Origin: Spirosoma sp.
Lineage (GTDB): Bacteria > Bacteroidota > Bacteroidia > Cytophagales > Spirosomataceae
Direction of reading: 5' to 3'
NCBI GenBank assembly: GCA_025351545.1
Contig: JANXVQ010000364.1
Coordinates: 1 to 5,020 of the forward strand
DNA: 5,020 nt
Shown here: positions 1-5,020 of the stretch, piece by piece
How the letters are laid out: every line of letters starts with the position of its first letter
How positions within the stretch are numbered: the stretch's first letter is position 1
Program-made: the position numbers and the translations under genes
The notes under the pieces: generated by a model
What the model saw: only the letters and a program-made list of their open reading frames with translations
What the model was told of the DNA's origin: nothing
Database searches by the model: none

Positions 1-540
1 ATACAAAGCATACGCTAGACTCACCAGGGCAACCGGCTTGCTGAGTTTCTCTACACTGCGAAGATAGGTCGATTCAAAATCGAAACCCCGCCGTTTGAGG
101 TTTTGAAAAAGCCTCAATACACCTCCCGGGCGGCCCCGAGCGTTTTCGGTAAAGTTGTCCTAAAAAAAACCACCACCACATTGCCAAATAAATACAGATA
201 ATCGTGTTCGTCAAGCCGTTTCATCCAAACCCTACTCCAGCAACTATCAACCTGGCACTCGTTAAATGAGCAGCTTGCACCTACAGCTAGTTTTATATCT
301 GTAATTAAGGCCGTTTCCCGCTTGTAGTAGTGATCGAATGGCGTTTGGAAAACTCATGGCAAAGTTTAATAGATTACATTTCAACTACTTAACTCATTTG
401 TGAACTATAAACTCCCAGTCTCCAAATACCACTCCAAACCGCTTTATGTCCACCATCGCAAAGTATTTCTTCAACAAAGCAGTAACGTCACTTTTCAGAT
501 ACTTCAAAATGAGTGATTTTAGCATTATAGAGTATACTAA
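1..540 (-). pseudogene. Decayed IS4-type DDE transposase remnant, runs off left edge
   Basis: No intact reading frame exists here, but the minus strand gives transposase-like protein in successive frames. From 540 to 397 it reads ...ALLKKYFAMVDIKRFG..., then GDWEFI at 420-406, which looks like the second catalytic Asp of IS4-type enzymes (usual form DREF, here Arg to Trp). TGA (394-396) and TAG (385-387) follow, apparently where W and Y codons stood. A second frame, about 353-162, reads ITDIKLAVGASCSFNECQV and then RVWMKRLDEHDYLYLFGNV. A third, 159-1, includes LFQNLKRRGFDFESTYLRS and LSKPVALVSLAYALY, typical of the region after the catalytic Glu. The GAG at 113-115 fits that Glu (RW-x-IE), with a net 2-nt loss before the LK at 94-99. 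The N-terminal third with the first catalytic Asp was not found. The IS4 assignment is from remembered family motifs. That it is a dead transposase is fairly sure; the exact family is less so. Confidence 0.68.
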
Positions 541-784
541 ATAAAGAACCGGGGTGGACCGTGCCGACAAATTTCAGACCGGTCCGGTATGCCGTTTATT
601 TGTCATGTCCTGAAATTATCAGGAGATTTTTGTGGACAATTTTTTGGGCCGCTTTATGTTAATATAACACATTGATTTATAATGAATTGTAGCCTGTAGT
701 CCAGTGGATAGTATTCGTTAGCTTGGTGAAAAATTATAAACAGCTTCTTAATCTGTAGTATACGGTTTGAGAAAAAGACAACGT
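541..784. other. Non-coding stretch between transposase remnant and operon end
   Basis: This stretch has no convincing gene on either strand and is visibly richer in A/T from about 625 onward than the genes to its right. It holds the palindrome GACCGGTC (577-584), a spaced inverted repeat GGACCG/CGGTCC (556-561 and 580-585), and a stronger inverted repeat at 608-624. An 11-mer, CCGCTTTATGT, occurs at 649-659 and again at 439-449 inside the transposase remnant. The missing start of the transposase or an old IS end may lie here, but no terminal inverted repeat or target duplication can be defined. No GC-rich hairpin with a T-run, which would end the operon from the right, was seen. Confidence 0.5.
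608..624. repeat. Short inverted repeat (6-bp arms, 5-nt loop)
   Basis: TCCTGA (608-613) and TCAGGA (619-624) are perfect inverted arms around AATTA. The arms could form a small hairpin in RNA or a two-fold binding site in DNA. On the plus strand an AT-rich run follows at 626-646, so a weak terminator is conceivable, but no plus-strand gene ends here. On the minus strand it lies about 160 bp beyond the DUF3570 stop, which is far for that operon's terminator. Its role is unknown. Confidence 0.35.
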
Positions 785-1990
785 TTACTTGAGCTTGGTC
801 AGCAAGGTTAGGCTATTGGCAACCATACCCGTACTCCGGACATAATGGCCGTACCGCAACTCGACGCTTTGCCAATGAGAAATACCCAGCAGCCCACCGG
901 GTGGAGCCAGACGAATACCCGTTCCTATAAATTGACTGGTAAAATCCGAAATGTCGTAGTCGCTTGTATAGTAGGTGTCAGTTGACTTGTGCTGTCCGTA
1001 AGCAGCAAAATACCGCACAGCAGACTGATGGCTAAATCGGTAAAACGGACTTACCGACACAAACGACGTGAGCTTAATGGGCGTTTCGAGATTGATGGTA
1101 TGCGCCTGCATGCCCCAGTCGTCAATATAATACCGATAAAACGCGCGGACAATAACCTTGTCGCCCATAAAGTAGTGTAGCCGGAGGCCAATGGGTAACT
1201 TCAGACGGCTGCCGGGTAGTCGCTCCACCGTTTCGGCCCCATCCTGAAAATAAATCCGGTGAAAAGGTGTACTCAGTAAACCCTGTTGAAAAGCCGGTTC
1301 GACAGTCAGCAGAACTTGCAGTCGCTTATTGATCACCTGCGATAACGACAGGCTGGCGTTATAGGAATTTCGGGGTTTGTAGTCAATGGGATCTCTATCG
1401 CCGTGAGCGCCGGAGCCGTAGCCTTCCGGGCGGAGTTCGGCGGGCAGAATCACTTTCCAGGTATCGAAAAAAGCACCCGCTTTCAGGCTAAGTTCCCGGT
1501 TGTTGTCGGCCGAGGCTTTTGCAAAACTAAGGTTAATGCCATAGGATTTGTAGTCGTATTCGGTTGAGTAGGAGAGGGCTATACCACGCGTGGTACGTTT
1601 GGCACTGTTTTGGACGGTCCAGGCAATGGAAGGATAAATATGCGTGTCGCTTCGTGAGGCCGACGAAACCGTGAGGGGATCAATCTTGTCTGACGAGGCC
1701 GAGGTGTAGTGGTCGATATTCATATCAAACGTGAGCGTGTGCTGGCGATTCAGCCGGTCGGTCGCCTTTAACACCAGATCGATCGACTGGGCAAAATCGG
1801 TTAACTGTTCGCTGCCGATGCCCCCCGTTACGGCGGAGTTGTTGCCGTCCTGCTGGTAGTATCCCGACACTAAATTGACCTCCTGAAGGCTGAGTCTACG
1901 CTTCTCGTAGGCGGGCAGATCGACAGTCTGACCGTATCCCGCCCGCCATAAGCTGAGCAGCAACCCAACGGATATACAAATTTTTTTCAT
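785..1990 (-). CDS. DUF3570 family outer-membrane beta-barrel protein
   Basis: This 401-residue protein has a signal peptide (MKK, hydrophobic stretch to about residue 14, probable cleavage near GYG-Q at 20-21). The remainder has no long hydrophobic helix but many alternating aromatic and polar strands, as in an outer-membrane beta-barrel. DUF3570 hallmarks are visible in order: YYQQDGNNSAVTGGIG (44-59) near the N terminus, SDTHIYPS (114-121), TPFHRIYFQDG (241-251), FYRYYIDDWG (284-293), and YYTSDYDIS (340-348) near the C terminus. The length suits the family (about 400 residues). It starts at ATG 12 bp after the DUF4266 stop, so the two are probably translated together, and it is the last gene of the operon. 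The biochemical role of DUF3570 is not established to my knowledge. The context suggests an outer-membrane partner or export/display route for the DUF4266 lipoprotein. Family assignment is confident; function is unknown. Confidence 0.9.
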   Translation of the reverse strand: MKKICISVGLLLSLWRAGYGQTVDLPAYEKRRLSLQEVNLVSGYYQQDGNNSAVTGGIGSEQLTDFAQSIDLVLKATDRLNRQHTLTFDMNIDHYTSASSDKIDPLTVSSASRSDTHIYPSIAWTVQNSAKRTTRGIALSYSTEYDYKSYGINLSFAKASADNNRELSLKAGAFFDTWKVILPAELRPEGYGSGAHGDRDPIDYKPRNSYNASLSLSQVINKRLQVLLTVEPAFQQGLLSTPFHRIYFQDGAETVERLPGSRLKLPIGLRLHYFMGDKVIVRAFYRYYIDDWGMQAHTINLETPIKLTSFVSVSPFYRFSHQSAVRYFAAYGQHKSTDTYYTSDYDISDFTSQFIGTGIRLAPPGGLLGISHWQSVELRYGHYVRSTGMVANSLTLLTKLK

Positions 1991-2002
1991 CGTTCGAGTG
2001 GC

Positions 2003-2233
2003 TTAGTTACAGCCGCAGCCCCCCCCGCTTTTACCGCCGTTGGCACCTGCTGCGCCTTCGCGATAGAGATAGAAATTTTGCTCGAACTTCTCCGATTTAC
2101 GGGCCGATAGCTCCATTTCGGCATCGTTAATGCGGTTTTTCTGATACTCTTTAACGGTGACGCAGCTCGACAGGCCGAGGACTATCAGACCCACCAATAG
2201 CGTCGTTTGAGTGGTTTTTACGTTTATATTCAT
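2003..2233 (-). CDS. DUF4266 small lipoprotein with C-terminal Gly-rich CGCN tail
   Basis: This 76-residue protein has a lipoprotein signal peptide: charged N terminus, hydrophobic core 11-21, and lipobox L21-S-S-C24. Cys24 would become the lipid-bearing first residue of a mature protein of about 53 residues. The mature part is polar (VTVKEYQKNRIN, then DAEMEL), passes through YLYREGAAGA (55-64) and ends with a glycine run and Cys73-Gly-Cys75-Asn76. A REGA..G..GGGCGCN-like terminus is the mark of DUF4266 as I remember the family. The two cysteines two residues apart at the very C terminus suit a disulfide, a metal or cluster ligand, or a modification site; which one is unknown. It lies 20 bp after apbE and 12 bp before the DUF3570 gene, and four redox or barrel genes surround it. 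The start is the only reasonable ATG giving a complete signal peptide. Confidence 0.88.
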   Translation of the reverse strand: MNINVKTTQTTLLVGLIVLGLSSCVTVKEYQKNRINDAEMELSARKSEKFEQNFYLYREGAAGANGGKSGGGCGCN

Positions 2234-2253
2234 CGCTTATGTGTACTAAATAG

Positions 2254-3207
2254 TTAGGCTTTGGCAGGTGCTGCAATTCGAATGTTCGTCGATGTGTATA
2301 GCCCGTCGTTATCGTCAATGATGATACAGGCAATGTGCCGCATCTGGTTAATCAGGTCCAGTCCTACCCGCGTACCCATGACCATGACGGGCGTCGCTAA
2401 GGCATCGGCCAACTCGGCATTGGGTGCCAGAATAGTCACACTTTTCAGGCCCGACACAGGATAGCCCGTTTTCGGATCAATCGTATGCGCGTAGCGTTTG
2501 CCATTTATCAGGGCATATTTCTCGTAATTGCCGGAAGTAGCTACGGCCATATCACTAATTTCCAGATAGGAAAATGCCTGACGAGTTGTTCCGTTTGGAT
2601 CGGCGATGCCAATGGTCCAGGCTTGTCCGTTGGGCTGTGTTCCCCAGGTGGTCAGATCGCCGGCGGCATTGACGATACCGCTTTCCACACCCCGCTCACG
2701 CAGAACACGTTTGGCCTGCTCGGCCGCGTATCCTTTGCCAATACCGCCAAACCCGATTCGCATACCTTTCTCCTTCAGAAAGACGGTCCGCTGGTTCGCA
2801 TCGAGTAGTATGTTTCGGTAGTTGATCAGCCTGACCAGGCGCCGGGCAGTTTTTGAATCGGGTAAAGCAGTTAGGGTTGTATCGAAATTCCAGAGCCGTT
2901 TGTCCATCGAGCCATATGAAATATCAAATGCTCCCTGGGTCAGCGTAGACAATCGTAATGAGCGCTCAATCAGCGCAAACACTTCCTGGTCAACCTGCAC
3001 GGGGCGTATCCCTGCCTGGGCGTTGATCTGATTGGTCTGGCTGTCATCGCTATACGTAGTGAGCAGCCGCTCGATCCGGCTGATTTCGGCAATGGCGGCA
3101 TCGATGCAGTCGTTCGCCCGGTTAGCATCCGAACTGACCACACTGATCTCAAACCGGTTGCCCATGAGCCGTTGAACCCGCTGGTGAATGCCTGGCGATA
3201 CATTCAT
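2254..3207 (-). CDS. apbE: FAD:protein FMN transferase (ApbE family)
   Basis: ApbE enzymes use FAD and Mg2+ to attach FMN covalently to a Thr/Ser of target proteins, usually in extracytoplasmic redox complexes. This 317-residue protein shows the family blocks in order: MGNRFEI (15-21), LLTTYSDDSQTNQIN (48-62), GAFDISYGSMDKRLW (92-106), GFGGIGKGYAAE (152-163), NAAGDLTTWG (180-189), ATSGNYEKY (223-231), HTIDPKTGYPVSG (241-253), and ADALATPVMVMG (267-278). In the last block D268 and T272 match known metal-site positions. The core looks complete. No signal peptide or lipobox is visible: it begins MNVSPGIHQRVQRL and reaches the first conserved block at once, so it may act in the cytoplasm, unlike most family members. 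Its ATG overlaps the thioredoxin stop (ATGA), implying translational coupling. No encoded neighbour has a clear flavinylation motif of the S/T-G-A-T/S type, so its substrate is probably elsewhere or unusual. Confidence 0.93.
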   Translation of the reverse strand: MNVSPGIHQRVQRLMGNRFEISVVSSDANRANDCIDAAIAEISRIERLLTTYSDDSQTNQINAQAGIRPVQVDQEVFALIERSLRLSTLTQGAFDISYGSMDKRLWNFDTTLTALPDSKTARRLVRLINYRNILLDANQRTVFLKEKGMRIGFGGIGKGYAAEQAKRVLRERGVESGIVNAAGDLTTWGTQPNGQAWTIGIADPNGTTRQAFSYLEISDMAVATSGNYEKYALINGKRYAHTIDPKTGYPVSGLKSVTILAPNAELADALATPVMVMGTRVGLDLINQMRHIACIIIDDNDGLYTSTNIRIAAPAKA

Positions 3208-3650
3208 TTTGCGACCGACGTAACGGCCTGAATTTCCTCAACAAATGAAGCTGTCGTCAGCGATTGTGGGTAGCCATCCCATTGTTTTACGATACGTCCA
3301 TTGGCATCCAGTAAAACCGTGAACGGAAACTTGCCCTGCTGATTGTATTTCTCAGCCAATGACTCATTATGGGCGGTTTGAGCCGCATCCAACTGATTTT
3401 TCGAGTGCCGGGGGAAGTCGGCCCGAACCAGCACTAAATGATCAGCGGCAAACTGTCCGAACTCAGCCGATTCGAAGATATTTTTCTTGAGCTTGATGCA
3501 GGGACCGCACCAGTCAGATCCCGAAAAATTCAGCAAAATGAACTTGTTGGCTTGGGCTGCTTCGGTTTTCGCCCGCTCAAAATTGAGTTCCCAATTGGGC
3601 GCAGTTGTCAATAAACCAGCAAAGAATGCTATGATAAGAACGAGTTTCAT
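3204..3650 (-). CDS. Exported thioredoxin-fold protein (WCGPC)
   Basis: This 148-residue protein has an N-terminal hydrophobic signal (MKLVLIIAFFAGLLTTA, likely cleaved near residue 17), so it should act in the periplasm. The thioredoxin fold is shown by a central strand FILLNFSGSDWCGPC (37-51) with active-site Cys48 and Cys51, the DFP strand (78-80), a likely cis-proline in KFPFTVLLD (Pro109), and the following DANGRIVKQWDGY (115-127). The SGSDWCGPC form is typical of envelope thioredoxin-like proteins of Bacteroidota and relatives rather than of cytoplasmic thioredoxin. It could reduce or isomerise disulfides in its neighbours; the two C-terminal cysteines of the DUF4266 lipoprotein are an obvious but unproven client. 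It starts at ATG 35 bp after the Rieske stop and its TGA overlaps the apbE ATG. No DsbD-like electron donor is encoded in the window. Confidence 0.9.
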   Translation of the reverse strand: MKLVLIIAFFAGLLTTAPNWELNFERAKTEAAQANKFILLNFSGSDWCGPCIKLKKNIFESAEFGQFAADHLVLVRADFPRHSKNQLDAAQTAHNESLAEKYNQQGKFPFTVLLDANGRIVKQWDGYPQSLTTASFVEEIQAVTSVAK

Positions 3651-3685
3651 GGTGATTCAGATTGGTTAGTGATGGACTGAACTTG

Positions 3686-4228
3686 TTAATTATATACGAC
3701 CAGTGTTTTGCCGTCGGTGGCTACTTTATACACCGAAATTCCCCTGCTGCCAAAGCTGTTTTTTCCTCTCCCCGCCAGGTCAAAGCGGGCACCATGTACG
3801 GTGCAGTAAAATTCCGTCACATTGAAAATCACAGCTTTTTTTGGTTCATGACTGCACGTTTGTGTTACGGCTACGTAGGTTCCTGCGCTGGTCAGGGCGA
3901 CCACGATGCCGCTCTGGGTGATATAGCCTCCAACGGTTTTTAGCGATGAAGCCGCCGAAGAGGCCAGGTCGATGGTTAGCAACCGGTTCGTAATGGTACT
4001 CAGGTCGGTGCCGTTCGCCACGGTGGTCGTTGTCGGCGTGGTGGTCGTAGCCGACGTTGCTGTGCTTGAAATAGGTGTAGTTGTTGTCGTGCTGGCGGTG
4101 GGCGTGGATGTTCCCGGCAGTGTCAGGGCATTAACAACAGTATCCTCCGGCCGAACGCAGGCCGTTAAGGCCGCCATTAGTGCGGCTCCGGTAAAGCCCA
4201 TTGATTTTAGAAAATCGTAGCGGGTCAT
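3686..4228 (-). CDS. Rieske [2Fe-2S] lipoprotein with Thr-rich linker
   Basis: This 180-residue protein has a lipoprotein signal with lipobox L21-T-A-C24, placing it on a membrane outside the cytoplasm. A low-complexity Thr/Ser/Pro/Ala linker (about 38-70) separates the anchor from a C-terminal Rieske domain (about 80-180). Cluster ligands are seen as C125-S-H127 and C142-T-V-H145, followed by GARFDLAGRG. The spacing between H127 and C142 is 14 residues, slightly short for the usual CxH-x(15-17)-CxxH, but all four ligands are present. The domain would carry one electron. It lacks the transmembrane anchor and disulfide-bearing CTCLGC motif of cytochrome bc1 Rieske proteins, so it is closer to small Rieske ferredoxins or oxidase small subunits. 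The N terminus (MTRYDFLKSMGFTG) resembles a Tat leader but has only one Arg, so the export route is unclear. It is the first gene of the five-gene cluster. The partner enzyme is not in the window. Confidence 0.9.
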   Translation of the reverse strand: MTRYDFLKSMGFTGAALMAALTACVRPEDTVVNALTLPGTSTPTASTTTTTPISSTATSATTTTPTTTTVANGTDLSTITNRLLTIDLASSAASSLKTVGGYITQSGIVVALTSAGTYVAVTQTCSHEPKKAVIFNVTEFYCTVHGARFDLAGRGKNSFGSRGISVYKVATDGKTLVVYN

Positions 4229-4255
4229 AAAATAGAGCGGTGTTACTTTCTTGAC

Positions 4256-4289
4256 TATATATACGTCTTTACGCTGAGTATCTCAAAAA
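4256..4289 (-). promoter_or_regulatory. Possible Bacteroidota sigma-A promoter for the operon
   Basis: Reading the minus strand, TTTTTG (4284-4289) could be the -33 TTTG/TTG element. TATATATA (4256-4263) lies 20 nt downstream, at the spacing expected of the -7 element. The -7 match is only partial, since the consensus TAnnTTTG lacks its G-containing end here. Transcription would begin near 4249, about 20 bp before the Rieske ATG. The site sits in the only gap of useful size (72 bp) upstream of the cluster, which is part of the reason for proposing it. Confidence 0.33.
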
Positions 4290-4300
4290 CGTGGCATCGT

Positions 4301-4639
4301 TCAATTCAGTGAATCAATCCGGATTTTTGTGAAATAAATAACAACACCTTCGGGCTCTGGCTGCCACTTTGGCTGATCGATAAAAACCTGAAGCCGACGA
4401 AACAGGCCGTTTGGATTTGTCCAATCCATTGTCTCGACCAGAAAGGGTTTTAAGACCCGGTAGATGTATTCAAAGATGGCCCAACTTGCGTAGACGGACT
4501 GTTTAAATTCAAACTGACAGGCTGGATTTGACTGCTTTATTCTGGCCAGCACGAGTTGCTCCACTGGTTTCGAAGGCCGTTTTCGTTTATAGAGTGAAGC
4601 CGGTTTAATGCGCGCAATCGTATTTGTATCCAGTAACAA
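4301..4639 (-). CDS. Hypothetical basic protein, 5' end probably frameshifted
   Basis: I do not recognise this 112-residue protein. It has a basic segment (RIKPASLYKRKRPSKP, 10-25), no signal peptide or membrane helix, an aromatic-rich middle (YASWAIFEYIYRVLKPF), and an amphipathic end FIDQPKWQPEPEGVVIYFTK. The only standard in-frame start is TTG (4637-4639), but the same frame stays open upstream to a TAA at 4709-4711 and reads like real protein (YLTHQQSVWFNVHDYTQLLL). An ATG at 4707-4709, 19 nt after the upstream transporter stop, reads MYETHSVSYPSAIRLV and then stops. A shift near 4690 would join MYETHSV to YLTHQQ. The present sequence therefore has one extra base or two missing relative to a presumed intact gene of about 135 codons. 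It could be a recent pseudogene, a sequencing error, or a gene really starting at TTG. Function unknown. Confidence 0.55.
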   Translation of the reverse strand: MLLDTNTIARIKPASLYKRKRPSKPVEQLVLARIKQSNPACQFEFKQSVYASWAIFEYIYRVLKPFLVETMDWTNPNGLFRRLQVFIDQPKWQPEPEGVVIYFTKIRIDSLN

Positions 4640-4728
4640 CTGCGTGTAGTCGTGGACATTAAACCAGACGGATTGCTGATGGGTAAGATACCGAATGGGT
4701 TTCGTACATTAGTTGTCTGGATCGGGAA

Positions 4729-5020
4729 TTACTGAATTAGGCGAGCCACCCCAAAGGCTGCGGCAGCGGCCAGCGCGCCAATCAGCATCACTTTGAACGC
4801 TCCACTAACGGGCGGTTGTCCGGTGACTTTGCTTTTAAAATAGCCAAAGACGAACAGGCAAATCAGTGTTAGTCCGCACGAATACAATAGCGCTTCATGG
4901 GGATTTGCCACCAAAAAATAAGGCGACAGGGGCAACAACCCCCCGGCTACGTAGGAAAGCCCGATAGTCAGGGCGCTCTTGGTTGCCCGGTTCGGGTCCG
5001 GCTGGTCCAGCCCCAGTTCA
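4729..5020 (-). CDS. VIT1/CCC1 family metal transporter, C-terminal part
   Basis: The frame is open from the right window edge to TAA at 4729, giving the last 96 residues. The true start lies outside the window; the TTG at 4936-4938 is an internal Leu codon. It shows three hydrophobic segments: about residues 14-36 (SALTIGLSYVAGGLLPLSPYF), about 45-60 (LYSCGLTLICLFVFGY), and about 77-95 (VMLIGALAAAAAFGVARLI). The AGGLLPLSPY sequence, preceded by a polar stretch ending in PNRATKSALTIG, matches the conserved GG-x-x-P-x-x-PY region of VIT1/CCC1 proteins. These move Fe2+ or Mn2+ across membranes, typically in exchange for protons. The ending right after the last helix is normal for the family. 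Whether this protein carries an N-terminal rubrerythrin-like domain cannot be seen. It may be co-transcribed with the hypothetical gene that follows 19-89 bp downstream, depending on that gene's start. Confidence 0.85.
   Translation of the reverse strand, partial: ELGLDQPDPNRATKSALTIGLSYVAGGLLPLSPYFLVANPHEALLYSCGLTLICLFVFGYFKSKVTGQPPVSGAFKVMLIGALAAAAAFGVARLIQ

Larger units (their letters stand above)
785..4228 (-). other. Predicted five-gene envelope redox operon
   Basis: Five same-strand genes run from the Rieske lipoprotein through thioredoxin, ApbE and DUF4266 to DUF3570. Intergenic distances are 35 bp, a 4-bp ATGA overlap, 20 bp and 12 bp, and no terminator-like hairpin was noticed between them. 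A candidate promoter precedes the first gene. Four products carry export or lipoprotein signals, and all but the barrel and DUF4266 belong to known redox or cofactor families. From memory, DUF4266, DUF3570, ApbE and thioredoxin genes are often neighbours in other bacteria, which would support a shared pathway. I could not check this here. The Rieske gene may be a lineage-specific addition. Confidence 0.7.

Noticed and set aside
192..196. Possible flavinylation site in DUF3570 (the GSGAH stretch at residues 192-196 of the protein)
   Set aside because: The acceptor position that should be Thr or Ser is His, so it does not meet the ApbE target pattern.
439..659. Direct repeat of CCGCTTTATGT (439-449 and 649-659) as an IS target duplication
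   Set aside because: One copy lies inside transposase-derived coding sequence, and an 11-mer repeat in this length of DNA can occur by chance.
589..675. Plus-strand mini reading frame of 28 codons starting at ATG 589
   Set aside because: Too short, no ribosome binding site, no recognisable motif, and it crosses the palindrome region.
690..775. tRNA-like stretch (TGTAGTCCAGTGGATAG resembles a tRNA D-arm)
   Set aside because: The D-stem does not pair, and no 7-bp acceptor stem, anticodon stem or proper T-arm (GTTCGA) follows at the right distance.
2485..2808. Plus-strand open frame of 107 codons
   Set aside because: It lies wholly inside apbE on the opposite strand, whose family motifs are unmistakable; the plus frame shows no family features.
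3972..4220. Plus-strand open frame rich in Val
   Set aside because: It is the antisense of the Thr-rich linker of the Rieske protein; Thr codons read backwards give Val/Gly.
4729..4938. A separate 69-residue membrane protein starting at TTG 4938
   Set aside because: The frame continues open to the window edge with conserved VIT1/CCC1 sequence upstream, so the TTG is an internal Leu codon.

Overview
The window looks like part of the chromosome of a Bacteroidota bacterium, most likely a Cytophagales/Spirosoma-type organism. This rests on the protein families present, coding DNA of roughly 50% G+C, and the absence of clear Shine-Dalgarno sequences in front of the genes. It is an inference; no marker gene (rRNA or ribosomal protein) is present. 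Every gene identified is read from the minus strand, so transcription runs from high to low coordinates.

Layout in the direction of transcription: (1) 4729-5020, the C-terminal end of a VIT1/CCC1-type membrane metal transporter, cut by the window edge. (2) 4301-4639 (possibly starting at 4709), an unrecognised small basic protein whose 5' end looks frameshifted. (3) 4229-4300, a short intergenic region with a possible Bacteroidota-type promoter. (4) 785-4228, a tight five-gene cluster: a Thr-rich Rieske [2Fe-2S] lipoprotein, an exported thioredoxin (WCGPC), an ApbE FAD:protein FMN transferase, a tiny DUF4266 lipoprotein ending in Gly-rich CGCN, and a DUF3570 outer-membrane beta-barrel protein. 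Gaps are 35 bp, an ATGA overlap, 20 bp and 12 bp, so they very probably form one operon. (5) 541-784, non-coding DNA with small palindromes. (6) 1-540, a heavily decayed IS4-type transposase broken by stops and frame changes, running off the left edge.

The main interest is the operon. It combines an iron-sulfur electron carrier, a thiol-disulfide protein, a flavin-attaching enzyme, a small cysteine-tailed lipoprotein and an outer-membrane barrel. Four of the five are predicted to lie outside the cytoplasm. Together they read as an uncharacterised envelope redox or cofactor-assembly system built around the DUF4266/DUF3570 pair. The individual families are known; the joint function is a hypothesis. 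No CRISPR array, rRNA, intact mobile element or convincing tRNA was seen.
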